Assembly: GCA_963738025.1 (NCBI GenBank)
Contig: CAVTWA010000032.1
Coordinates: forward strand, 17,096-81,095
DNA: 64,000 bases
Source: 20CM-2-55-15 sp963738025
GTDB taxonomy: Bacteria > Acidobacteriota > Terriglobia > 20CM-2-55-15
Reading direction: 5' to 3'
Both the position numbers and the translations under genes were made by a program. The notes beneath the pieces are model-generated. The model had not been told where the DNA came from, did no database searches, and saw only the letters and a program-made list of their open reading frames with translations. Positions 17,351 to 25,757 of this stretch are shown in pieces. Numbering within the stretch: the first letter of the stretch is position 1; every line of letters begins with the position of its first letter.

Positions 17351-18010
17351 TCATCGGGTTTTGCGCCTGATGCGGCGGGTTTCCTGGGGCTGGTCCGTTC
17401 CAGGAATTCGAAATGTCAGTTCAACAGAACCGACGTCGATGACGTCACCATTCGCGAGAGGCCTTGGCGTTTTGACGGGCGAACGGCCGAGTAATGTTCC
17501 GTTGGTGCTTTCCAGATCCTCGAGCAGGGCACTTTTACGCACGCTGTCGATGCGGATCAGCGCATGGCGCCGGGATACGTCCGGATCATCGACATAGACG
17601 CTACACGACGGATCTCGCCCGATGATATTGTCTCCCTCCGAGAGAACAAAGTTGCGATCCCTTCCGACCAGCCAGCAACGCATCCCGGCCGAGACCTTCT
17701 CGACTTCAGCAGCGCTCCCGCAGAATGCGAATCCGACTCCGTGCACCGTTCGAATGAATCGCGGAGTCTGCGCGTGGTCGGCAAGGGCGCGCCTGACTTC
17801 TCCGATCAGAACATTCAGATTCGCTTCCACGACGTGACTGTCAGGCCAGACTTTCCGGAGGAGATCGTCTTTGGCGACGACGTTCGGCTGGCGTGCGAGC
17901 AAGAGGCACAGCAAGTCGAACGCTTTCGTGGAAAGATGAATTTCCTTCCCGTCTTCCAGAAGCTGTCTGGCGTCTGAATCGAGAATGAATTGCTGGAAAC
18001 GCACTCGCAT
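17351..18010 (-). CDS. Winged-helix transcription factor with FHA domain
   Basis: A 219-residue regulator. Residues 1-98 are an OmpR/CadC-type winged helix (LSTKAFDLLCLLLARQPN, LRKVWPDSHVVEANLNVLIG, RFIRTVHGVGFAF). Residues about 110-205 are an FHA domain with the phosphothreonine-binding signature GRD (131-133), SRRH (146-149) and ESTNGT (167-172). No transmembrane helix separates them. FHA domains read threonine phosphorylation, so this protein is well placed to turn kinase output into transcription. It is divergent from, and only about 60 bases away from, the FHA/phosphatase/kinase/SEDS-PBP run, which it probably regulates or reports on. Confidence 0.9.
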   Translation of the reverse strand: MRVRFQQFILDSDARQLLEDGKEIHLSTKAFDLLCLLLARQPNVVAKDDLLRKVWPDSHVVEANLNVLIGEVRRALADHAQTPRFIRTVHGVGFAFCGSAAEVEKVSAGMRCWLVGRDRNFVLSEGDNIIGRDPSCSVYVDDPDVSRRHALIRIDSVRKSALLEDLESTNGTLLGRSPVKTPRPLANGDVIDVGSVELTFRIPGTDQPQETRRIRRKTR

Positions 18011-18068
18011 GAGAGTTGAAAAAACTACGGAATTCCTAAGAATCCTTTAAGACTGCTTTTCCTTCAGT

Positions 18069-18902
18069 GTGACATCCTCTGCTATCCACATGGCACCGCG
18101 TCGAAAGGCATCAAATTCAAGTCCTGAAAAAGTTCGGCGGCCAGCCCGCGAGGTGATCGAGGCAGTTTTAGAAAACATGCGCGGCAATCTGGAGCCCTTG
18201 AAATATTCCACGTTGGTTCCAAGCCGGTATGTCGTGTACCTCCATCCCGCCGAGCATGCCCGTCTCGAAGGCATTATCGCAGTTTTGCAAGAGCAGACGA
18301 TGCGGGCACTTTCCGAGGAGGTCGCGGCGCAGAATGGCAAGTCGATCCTGCGGCAGACGGTGCAACGGATCTTCCGGGAGCGCAACCCGCGGATTGAGAA
18401 TCCGGCCGGTGCGTGGTCTGTCGAATTTCTGCCGCATCCCGACGGCGATATTCAGGAAGGCGACATCCTGGTCGATTCCGAACTCTTGCTGCCGCCGAGT
18501 CCCGAGCTCAGCCTCGGTGAACGGACTCGACGCATTACGACGGTCCACTCGACTCAGCGAACGACGTCTGCGCGATCCTTCGCGAAAATCGTGTATGAAG
18601 ATCAAGCCGGCCATCATTCGTTTGATATCAAGGATTCGGTGACGATCGGCCGCGGCGGAGCCGCGCATCCGGTGGACATCAAGATTGTTTCTTCGGTAGA
18701 TGTTTCGCGCGAACATGCGCGCATTCGACGCGATCCTCAAACAGGAAATTTCTCTCTGATCGATCTGAGCATGCTGGGTACGACGCTCGATGGACGCCAT
18801 GTCCCTCGCGGACCTCACGCGGAAACGCAACTCCCGGATGAAGCCCGCATCGGCCTGGCAGAAACCGTTTACCTTAGTTTCAGCCGGGTGCGCCGGCCAT
18901 GA
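18069..18902 (+). CDS. FhaA-like protein (DUF3662-type N-terminus plus FHA domain)
   Basis: A 277-residue cytoplasmic protein (GTG at 18069; an ATG at 18090 is an alternative, neither with a clear Shine-Dalgarno). The N-terminal part (LEPLKYSTLVPSRYVVYLHP, AEHARLEGII) resembles the FhaA N-terminal domain (DUF3662). The C-terminal FHA domain has TIGRGG (193-198), SREHARI (213-219) and SMLGTTLDG. In mycobacteria FhaA binds phosphorylated MviN/MurJ and RodA-linked partners and tunes peptidoglycan synthesis. First gene of the plus-strand run; its stop overlaps the next ATG (ATGA). Confidence 0.88.
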   Translation: MTSSAIHMAPRRKASNSSPEKVRRPAREVIEAVLENMRGNLEPLKYSTLVPSRYVVYLHPAEHARLEGIIAVLQEQTMRALSEEVAAQNGKSILRQTVQRIFRERNPRIENPAGAWSVEFLPHPDGDIQEGDILVDSELLLPPSPELSLGERTRRITTVHSTQRTTSARSFAKIVYEDQAGHHSFDIKDSVTIGRGGAAHPVDIKIVSSVDVSREHARIRRDPQTGNFSLIDLSMLGTTLDGRHVPRGPHAETQLPDEARIGLAETVYLSFSRVRRP

Positions 18903-19000
18903 CGATGACGCTATTGCTCTGGTCACGCTTTGTGCTGTTGGCCTGCCTCGCCGGGATCGTAGCGTGTTACGTTTGGGCAGCAACGAAGGATCTCGATTAA
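18899..19000 (+). CDS. 33-residue single-pass membrane peptide
   Basis: A short frame, MTMTLLLWSRFVLLACLAGI through VWAATKDLD, almost all hydrophobic with a charged C-terminus. Its ATG overlaps the FhaA-like stop (ATGA, 18899-18902) and its TAA is followed at once by the phosphatase ATG (19001). This exact tiling between two cotranscribed genes, plus a plausible transmembrane helix, argues that it is translated by coupling. It could be a small membrane partner of the phosphatase, kinase or SEDS protein. No homologue is known to me. Confidence 0.6.
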   Translation: MTMTLLLWSRFVLLACLAGIVACYVWAATKDLD

Positions 19001-20647
19001 ATGCGAACCGTCCATGCACTGACAGCCGCCGGTCAAACCGACACCGGCAGGCAGCGCGACGTGAACGAAGACCGATTCTATTGTGACGCTGCGCGCGGCC
19101 TGTTCTTCGTGATCGACGGCGTGGGCGGCCAGGCCGCTGGTGGAAAAGCAGCCGACGTCGCGCTGTCCACTCTTCGAAAGCGGCTTGAACGGGAGACGGA
19201 GCCCGTTGCCGAGCGAGTCCGCAAAGCAATTACGAATGCAAACAACGAGATTTACCGGGTTGCACGGACGCGTCCGGAATGGAATGGCATGGCCTGCGTG
19301 CTGACAGTCGCTGTCGTTGGTGACGGTAGAGTCACGATTGGACATGTCGGCGACACACGCATGTACAAACTCCGCAACCACGGCATCAAAAAAATCACCC
19401 GGGACCATTCGCCGGTCGGCGAGCGGGAGGACTCGAAGGAAATTTCCGAATTCCAGGCAATGCGGCATCCGCGTCGCAACGAAGTCTACCGCGATGTGGG
19501 ATCGGAACATCACACGTTCGCCGATCCCGAATTCATCGATATCGCGGAAGTCCCTTTTGAGCCCGACTCGGCCCTTTTGCTGTGCAGTGATGGACTGAGC
19601 GACCTCGTCGAGTCGGCGACCATCGCAAACGTCATCAACCGCAGCGTCGGCGATCCGGAAGCCGTGGCTCAAACGTTGATTGCGACGGCCAACGCAGCGG
19701 GCGGTAAAGACAACATCACAGTGGTGTATGTCGAGGGAGAACAATTCGCGGCAAGCCAGCGGCGACGAGGGTTTTCTCCGTCCATTGTCATGCGAGCGCC
19801 AATGGAGCCGCCGCCGCGAAATTGGACTCTTCTGCGCCATCTTATTGTTGCGGTCACGGCACTGGCCGTTGGACTCGCGATCGGCAGAACCGGGTTGAGG
19901 CTGCCATTCTTGCAACCAAATCTGCAGTCGCCTCCGTCGAATACTCAGATTGTACGGCCGACGGAATCGATCGCCGCCGCGATTGAAAAGGCCTTGCCGG
20001 GGTCTCAGATTCTCGTGGAGCCCGGCGAATATCGTGAACAAGTGGTTCTGAAGGACGGGATACGCCTGATGAGTCGAGCGCCGCGCGAAGCGACCATACG
20101 GCTGCCAATCAACGTTTCCGATGCGGATTCCGGGCCCGCCGTCGTGGCGACCGGATTGTCGAACGCCGAATTGGCGGGTTTCCGAATTGTGGGTGACGCG
20201 GCGACTCCGCTCGGCGTCGGCATCGGCGTCTCTAACGGGGGATTGTCGATCAACAACGTCGAAATCAATGGCGCGGCAAAAGCAGGCATCGACTTTGGCG
20301 AGGGATCGTCCGCGACTCTGCTCGGCAGCGCCATCCACGACAATCCGGGCGCTGCGATATTAGTTCGCGCTGGAGCGAACCCGCGGGTCAGTAATAACGT
20401 ATTTCTCCGAAACGGAATGTCTGAACGTGCGCCCGGAAATGTGGTGATCGAGGCCGGCGGCAAGCCGGTCTTTCAAGACAATGTATTCGTCGGACTCAGT
20501 CCGGATTCGTTTGTTACTCTGGATGAATCGGCGCGCTTGCAGTTGAAGGATTCGAATTGGTTCCCTCCGGTTCGAGAGCCTGTCCGGCCGGCTTCCGAAC
20601 CTAAACTGAACCGGACGGTGGGCCCGACGCTAAAAAAGACGCGATGA
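19001..20647 (+). CDS. PP2C Ser/Thr phosphatase with transmembrane helix and beta-helix ectodomain
   Basis: A 548-residue membrane protein. Residues 1-245 are a PP2C/Stp1/PstP-type phosphatase with metal-binding motifs NEDRF (22-26), VIDGVGGQAAGG (37-48), GHVGDTRMY, CSDGLSDLV and GGKDNITVVYV. A transmembrane helix follows at about 278-297 (LIVAVTALAVGLAIG). The rest resembles a right-handed parallel beta-helix of pectate-lyase type (AAIEKALPGSQILVEPGEYR, VVLKDGIRLMSRA, LSNAELAGFRI, GNVVIEAGGKPVFQDNVFV). PstP of mycobacteria has no such ectodomain. The phosphatase should reverse the neighbouring kinase; the beta-helix may sense glycan or wall. Stop overlaps the kinase start by four bases. Confidence 0.9.
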   Translation: MRTVHALTAAGQTDTGRQRDVNEDRFYCDAARGLFFVIDGVGGQAAGGKAADVALSTLRKRLERETEPVAERVRKAITNANNEIYRVARTRPEWNGMACVLTVAVVGDGRVTIGHVGDTRMYKLRNHGIKKITRDHSPVGEREDSKEISEFQAMRHPRRNEVYRDVGSEHHTFADPEFIDIAEVPFEPDSALLLCSDGLSDLVESATIANVINRSVGDPEAVAQTLIATANAAGGKDNITVVYVEGEQFAASQRRRGFSPSIVMRAPMEPPPRNWTLLRHLIVAVTALAVGLAIGRTGLRLPFLQPNLQSPPSNTQIVRPTESIAAAIEKALPGSQILVEPGEYREQVVLKDGIRLMSRAPREATIRLPINVSDADSGPAVVATGLSNAELAGFRIVGDAATPLGVGIGVSNGGLSINNVEINGAAKAGIDFGEGSSATLLGSAIHDNPGAAILVRAGANPRVSNNVFLRNGMSERAPGNVVIEAGGKPVFQDNVFVGLSPDSFVTLDESARLQLKDSNWFPPVREPVRPASEPKLNRTVGPTLKKTR

Positions 20648-22569
20648 AAACCATTTTCCAGGAGCTCGGACCGTACGAGATCATCCAGTCGATTGGTCAC
20701 GGCATGGCAGGATCGGTTTTCCTCGCGCGCGATAAAAGGACCGATCAACGCGTCGCCCTCAAGGTTATTCCGCACGGAACGGACCAGGAAGACCGCGAGA
20801 TACTTGCCGCAGAGCGATCGGGCGCAGAGCTCCAAAGGCAATTAAGCCAGGTCACTACACGCGTTCCCATGGTTTTCGAACACGGCGATCATGAATCCGG
20901 CTATTACGTCGCGATGGAGTATCTCGACGGCGAAAACCTGTCTTCTTTGATTGGGCGCGGCCCGATTGCAGCCCAGCAAGCCGTCGGCATTGCCATCGAA
21001 CTCTGCGAGTTTCTCGAGGACGCGCACCACTTCGAAGCAGTTATCGACGACCGTGCGTTGCGCTCCCTGGTGCATGGCGACCTGACTCCTCGGAACGTCC
21101 GGATCACGTCCCAGCAGGAAGTCAAGGTGTTGGACTTCGGCATTGCCAAGGCGTTGTCGCTCAGCCGGAAAGTGACGCGCAACGACTTTGGCACGCTTTC
21201 CTATCTGTCGCCCGAGCGGCTCGAGTCCGGAGTTGTGGACGAATACGCGGACTATTGGGCTGTTGGCGTCATGTTGTACGAACTGGTGCGCGGCGCTCGT
21301 CCCTTTCGGGCGGAAGACACGCGACGATTGGAGCGTCTGATTCTCGCGCGCGGCGGTGCGCCGTCCTTAAACGAATCGTGTCCGCCTGGTCTGGAGTCGG
21401 TGATCGCAAAGCTCCTCGCTCCCACTCCTGCTGAGCGCTATCCGACTCCGCAAGACATTCGGGAGGATCTTGAGCGTTTTCGCTCCGGTGAAAAGACTCA
21501 CGCCGAGCAGGAAGGCTGGCCGCGGGCCGTCGCAGACCGTCCCTGCAATGACGATCTGGAAACGCGACGGACGAAACCGGCCGACCCCCCGGAGACCCCA
21601 GAAACCGACGACGACAAGACTCGGCGCACCTCAGTTCCGGAAACCGAACGGGCGCGCCCGCCTGCGCGGCCGCTGCTCGGAACTAAAGTGAGGAGATGGG
21701 CCGGAGCAGTTCTGTTTGTGTTCTTCCTTGGGATCGTGGGCAATGAGTCTCGGATCGGAACGGCTGCCGACAGGGTTGCATCAGCAGCGGCGACGCGGAA
21801 GCTTGAAGAAATAGGCAAATCGTGGGACCAGTACGACAGCTTGTCGCAATGGTCCATTCTGCACATCGGCACCAACAGACTGGGACATTCCTTGAGTCAA
21901 CGATCCGAGGTTCTTGCGGATCGCGTCATTGCAGACTATCGCGCATCACTCCCGAGTGTTCGTGAGGCTGATTGGCAATCCGCCCGCGATGCGCTGATGC
22001 GAGCTGTCGCTTTCTCGCCACATGATTCAACGTTAAGAGCGTCGCTGCGTTATTGCGAAGGGCACCTGAGCCGGATCAACGGTGAAGCCAAACGCGCCCG
22101 GCGTGAGTTTCCGGAAGCGCAACGCGATCTGACCGATGCCGTTGCCGCATTTCGTGAAGCGGCGGAGTTGCGGCGCAACTGGCCCGATCCTTTTTTGGGT
22201 CTCGCGCGCACCTTTATTTATGGTCTGCAAGATCTCGATCGAGGCGCCGACGCGCTTCGCCAGGCGGAGAGTTATGGCTATATGCCCGGCGAGCGCGAGA
22301 CCGTTCAGCTTGCTGACGGTTACCGCGTGCGCGGCGACACGCTCATGCGCAATGCGCGGCAGTTGTCCGGAATGCCGCAGGAGCGAGATTACGTGCAACG
22401 CGCCGTTGAAGCGTACCGGCAGGCATTGACGCGCTATTTGAGCATCACAGATCTTGCCAGAGTCGGACCGAATATCCGCCTCACGCAACGCTCTCTCGAC
22501 AGCGCCGAACTCAAACTCGCAGAGTTTTCACGCCAGACGATGGGATTCAAGCCGGAGCCTGTGCGATGA
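20644..22569 (+). CDS. PknB-like membrane Ser/Thr protein kinase
   Basis: A 641-residue kinase starting inside the phosphatase stop (ATGA). Residues about 10-280 form the kinase: glycine loop SIGHGMAGSVF, lysine K40 in VALKVI, catalytic loop HGDLTPRN (144-151), DFG (164-166), SPER (189-192) and YADYWAVGVMLYEL. The catalytic loop is HGD, not HRD, so it is a non-RD kinase and may not need activation-loop phosphorylation. An acidic, threonine-rich linker (about 290-340) leads to a transmembrane helix (AGAVLFVFFLGIVG) and a helical TPR-like extracytoplasmic part instead of PASTA repeats. Likely phosphorylates the FHA proteins' ligands and wall enzymes. Confidence 0.92.
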   Translation: MKTIFQELGPYEIIQSIGHGMAGSVFLARDKRTDQRVALKVIPHGTDQEDREILAAERSGAELQRQLSQVTTRVPMVFEHGDHESGYYVAMEYLDGENLSSLIGRGPIAAQQAVGIAIELCEFLEDAHHFEAVIDDRALRSLVHGDLTPRNVRITSQQEVKVLDFGIAKALSLSRKVTRNDFGTLSYLSPERLESGVVDEYADYWAVGVMLYELVRGARPFRAEDTRRLERLILARGGAPSLNESCPPGLESVIAKLLAPTPAERYPTPQDIREDLERFRSGEKTHAEQEGWPRAVADRPCNDDLETRRTKPADPPETPETDDDKTRRTSVPETERARPPARPLLGTKVRRWAGAVLFVFFLGIVGNESRIGTAADRVASAAATRKLEEIGKSWDQYDSLSQWSILHIGTNRLGHSLSQRSEVLADRVIADYRASLPSVREADWQSARDALMRAVAFSPHDSTLRASLRYCEGHLSRINGEAKRARREFPEAQRDLTDAVAAFREAAELRRNWPDPFLGLARTFIYGLQDLDRGADALRQAESYGYMPGERETVQLADGYRVRGDTLMRNARQLSGMPQERDYVQRAVEAYRQALTRYLSITDLARVGPNIRLTQRSLDSAELKLAEFSRQTMGFKPEPVR

Positions 22570-25500
22570 GTCGGACCTGCGTTTCCGCCTCCGAGCGTGA
22601 TTCTCGCCGCACCGATAGAACCGGAGGCCTCCACACTGGACATATCGCATTGGCGCTGACGTCCGTTGTCGCGATGCTTGTCATTGGACTCGGGTACGCC
22701 GGCAGGATCCAGACGTTTCGGCAGCAACCGGCGCACGTCATCGATCTGAACTCCGTATCCAGTTCAAAAGAACTCGAGCCGTTGCTCGAGCGCCAAACCG
22801 CACAAGCTCTATTCGACTTCATTCAGGAGGTGCGTCAAGAGGGAAGGGTGCTGCCCAATGTCGGTGCCATCCTCAAGGCGCGCCGCCACGCTTCAGAGGC
22901 GCCGCTTTTCAGCCCGACGGATCTCGCAGCCCTTAAGCCGTCCATCGTGGTCCGGACGCTGGAAACCTTCGGCCGCCTGACTCTAGTCTGGAGCGCTCTC
23001 TATTTCCTGTCCTTCTGGGTTGTGGCGGAACTTTGGAGTTTGTCCAGCCGGCGGCGTGGAGACCTTCTGCTGCTGGCTGCGGCCCATTTGTTGACGGCGA
23101 TCGGATTCGCCGCCCTGCTGAGCCGGACGGATCCTGTGCGCGACACTCTCTTGTTTGTGCGTTACGCGCAGGGAGTTATTGCCGGGCTTGCCGTGTTCGG
23201 TTGTGTGTCCTGGATGGATTTTCGCAAAGCCGCGTTTCTTCATTTGCGCTATCTACCATTGGCGGCTGCCCTTCTGTTGTCTCTTCTCTTGATCGTCTTT
23301 GGCGGCGGGCCGGGAAACAGCAATGTCAAAATCAATCTCGGGCCGGTACAACCCGTTGAGGCGATTCGTTTGCTCCTCGCTCTGTTTCTGGCCGGCTATT
23401 TTGCACGCCAATGGGAGGTGCTGAGGCAAATCGATAGCAACACGATTCGTGACTACCGAATTCCCGCGTGGCTTCACGTCCCACGTCTAGACTACCTGCT
23501 GCCGGTCGTAGCGGGAGTCGCGGCCTCGCTGATATTCTTCTTTCTGCAAAAGGATCTCGGACCAGCTCTCTTTATCGCTTGCGTATTCCTCGTGATCTAC
23601 TCAGTCGCGCGAAACCGGGCAGGATTGGCAGTAATCGGGCTTGCACTCCTGGTTCTCGGCTTCTACCTGGGTTATGCACTGAATGTTTCTTCAACATTGG
23701 CGGCGCGGGTTGAGATGTGGCGCTCGCCGTGGGACAACTCCGTACACGGCGGAGATCAGATCGCACAGTCTTTCTGGGGGTTGTCCACCGGAGGCTTGTT
23801 CGGCTCCGGCCTCGGACTGGGAGACACGCGCTACTTACCCGCAGGACATACAGACCTCATTCTTAGCGCTATTGGTGAAGAACTGGGTTTTATCGGACTG
23901 TTCCTGATCACGGTTGTGTACGCAGTCATTGCGGCACGGGGATTTCGAATCGCTCGCGCTGCCGCCAACGACTACGGCTTCTTTCTTGCCACGAGCGTGA
24001 CGCTGTTTTTGATTGTCCCCGGACTCATCATGGTTGCGGGCAGCCTGGGCATCATTCCGCTGACTGGAGTCGTCACACCGTTCTTGAGCTACGGCGGGTC
24101 CGCAATGCTGGCGAACTTCGCAGGATTGGGCATCCTCAGCGCAATCCGCACCGAGGCAAGCCCGGCGAAGACATCAGAGCCTTTTCTGAAGCCGATGCGA
24201 TATCTCGAGTACGGGCTAGGCGCAGCAGCGTTCGCGCTCGTAGCGATTCTGTTCAACGTTCAGGTTATCTCCGCCGATGCCTACGCGATTAAACCTCAGC
24301 TTGGCCTTCAGGCCGACGGAGGCCGCCGATATCAGTACAACCAGCGCATGCTGGATGTCGCGCGTCTGATTCCTCGCGGAACCATTTACGATGTGCGAGG
24401 TTTGCCTTTGGCCACGGGCAGCATCAATGTTGCAAAGAAAGCTCGCGAACTCTACGGAAAAGCCGGCATCGCATTGGATTCCACATGTAACGAGCCGTTC
24501 GAACGATGTTACCCACTCGGAGGTTCAACATTTCATCTGCTGGGCGACGTGCGAACGCGGGCGAACTGGACGGCATCCAATACGTCATACGCCGAACGAG
24601 ATTTGGACAGCAGACTGCGCGGTTTCAACGACCATGCGACATTGGTGAATCGGACAATCCGGCGCGACTACAGTGAGCTCGTTCCATTGCTTCGGCATCG
24701 TCACCAGCCGGAGGCTTCCGCGTGGCAGGAGTTTCTGAACCGGCCGCGCGATGTTTACTTGACGATCGACGCGCAATTGCAGGCCCGCATCACGGCCATC
24801 CTCTCAAAGAATGCGTCGAGGTCCGCGACCGGACGCGCAGCGGCAGTCGTGATCAATCCTGACACAGGCGAACTCCTGGCAGCAGCAAGCTACCCTTTTC
24901 CAGTTCTCATGGCTTTGCCGGAAACCGAACATGACAGCGACGCGCTGTTGGATCGCGCCAGATATGGTCTGTATCCGCCTGGATCGACGTTCAAACTCGT
25001 CACAGCCGCAGCCGCGCTCCGACGAGACCTCAATTCGAGCCAGACAACGTTCACATGCACGGGTTTGCCGAATGGCCGGGTGGGCGCGAAAGTCCCGGGT
25101 TGGGGTATCGTACGCGACGACGAACAGGACTCGCATCCGCACGGCACGATCGACATGCACGATGGCCTCGTGCATTCGTGCAACGCCTATTTCGCGCAAC
25201 TGGCTGTGCGCCTCGGGCCGCAGGCTCTTCTGGAGACGGCGATGCGCGTGGGCATATCGGTTGCGCCTTCGAACTCACTGGAGCAACTCCGCAAAACGCT
25301 TCCTCAGGCGGGTTATGGACAAGGATATGTTGCCACGAGTCCATTGAGGATGGCGCGCGTTGCCGCGGCAATAGCCAGTAGTGGAGTATTTCGCGAACTT
25401 CAAATGGACGCTCATCTGCCCCGCTCGTCTGAAGAAGCGGAGGACGCGCCGTTGTTGCCTCCGCAAGCGGCGTCGCTGCTGGGTCAATACATGCGCGACG

Positions 25501-25748
25501 CCGTGCTGGACGGAACTGGGCGGAGCCTTAGAAACCATCCGTTGAAAATTGCCGGCAAAACCGGAACCGCCGAGATTAAAGGGGCGCGGTCGCATGCCTG
25601 GTTTGTGGGATTTGCTCCCTACGGTCCGGCTCGTAAGAGAATCGCTTTCGCGGTCATCATCGAAAATGCCGGCTACGGAGGATTGGCCGCTGCTCCGGTC
25701 GCAGGCGAAATCGTGACGGCCGCAGCGGCCTTAGGCCTTATCAATTGA
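22566..25748 (+). CDS. SEDS (RodA/FtsW)-class B PBP fusion
   Basis: One 1060-residue frame encodes both halves of a peptidoglycan synthase. Residues to about 535 are a multi-pass SEDS glycosyltransferase: QIAQSFWGLSTGGLFGSGLG, then PAGHTDLILSAIGEELGFIG with D430 in the position of the catalytic Asp (E. coli RodA D262), and VVTPFLSYGGSAMLANFAGL. A further helix (about 549-570) opens a PBP2/PbpA-like part: IPRGTIYDVRGLPLA, then a transpeptidase with S807-TFK (SxxK), S871-C-N (SxN) and K998-TG. Normally two proteins, they are covalently joined here. Overlaps the kinase by ATGA. Stop codons are absent throughout, so the fusion is genuine. Confidence 0.93.
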   Translation: MSRTCVSASERDSRRTDRTGGLHTGHIALALTSVVAMLVIGLGYAGRIQTFRQQPAHVIDLNSVSSSKELEPLLERQTAQALFDFIQEVRQEGRVLPNVGAILKARRHASEAPLFSPTDLAALKPSIVVRTLETFGRLTLVWSALYFLSFWVVAELWSLSSRRRGDLLLLAAAHLLTAIGFAALLSRTDPVRDTLLFVRYAQGVIAGLAVFGCVSWMDFRKAAFLHLRYLPLAAALLLSLLLIVFGGGPGNSNVKINLGPVQPVEAIRLLLALFLAGYFARQWEVLRQIDSNTIRDYRIPAWLHVPRLDYLLPVVAGVAASLIFFFLQKDLGPALFIACVFLVIYSVARNRAGLAVIGLALLVLGFYLGYALNVSSTLAARVEMWRSPWDNSVHGGDQIAQSFWGLSTGGLFGSGLGLGDTRYLPAGHTDLILSAIGEELGFIGLFLITVVYAVIAARGFRIARAAANDYGFFLATSVTLFLIVPGLIMVAGSLGIIPLTGVVTPFLSYGGSAMLANFAGLGILSAIRTEASPAKTSEPFLKPMRYLEYGLGAAAFALVAILFNVQVISADAYAIKPQLGLQADGGRRYQYNQRMLDVARLIPRGTIYDVRGLPLATGSINVAKKARELYGKAGIALDSTCNEPFERCYPLGGSTFHLLGDVRTRANWTASNTSYAERDLDSRLRGFNDHATLVNRTIRRDYSELVPLLRHRHQPEASAWQEFLNRPRDVYLTIDAQLQARITAILSKNASRSATGRAAAVVINPDTGELLAAASYPFPVLMALPETEHDSDALLDRARYGLYPPGSTFKLVTAAAALRRDLNSSQTTFTCTGLPNGRVGAKVPGWGIVRDDEQDSHPHGTIDMHDGLVHSCNAYFAQLAVRLGPQALLETAMRVGISVAPSNSLEQLRKTLPQAGYGQGYVATSPLRMARVAAAIASSGVFRELQMDAHLPRSSEEAEDAPLLPPQAASLLGQYMRDAVLDGTGRSLRNHPLKIAGKTGTAEIKGARSHAWFVGFAPYGPARKRIAFAVIIENAGYGGLAAAPVAGEIVTAAAALGLIN

Positions 25749-25757
25749 GGAGCATCA

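Noticed and set aside
20005..20463. Long antisense frames through the FHA/phosphatase/kinase genes (up to about 470 codons)
   Set aside because: Opposite-strand shadows of strongly supported domains; no family resemblance or ribosome-binding site.
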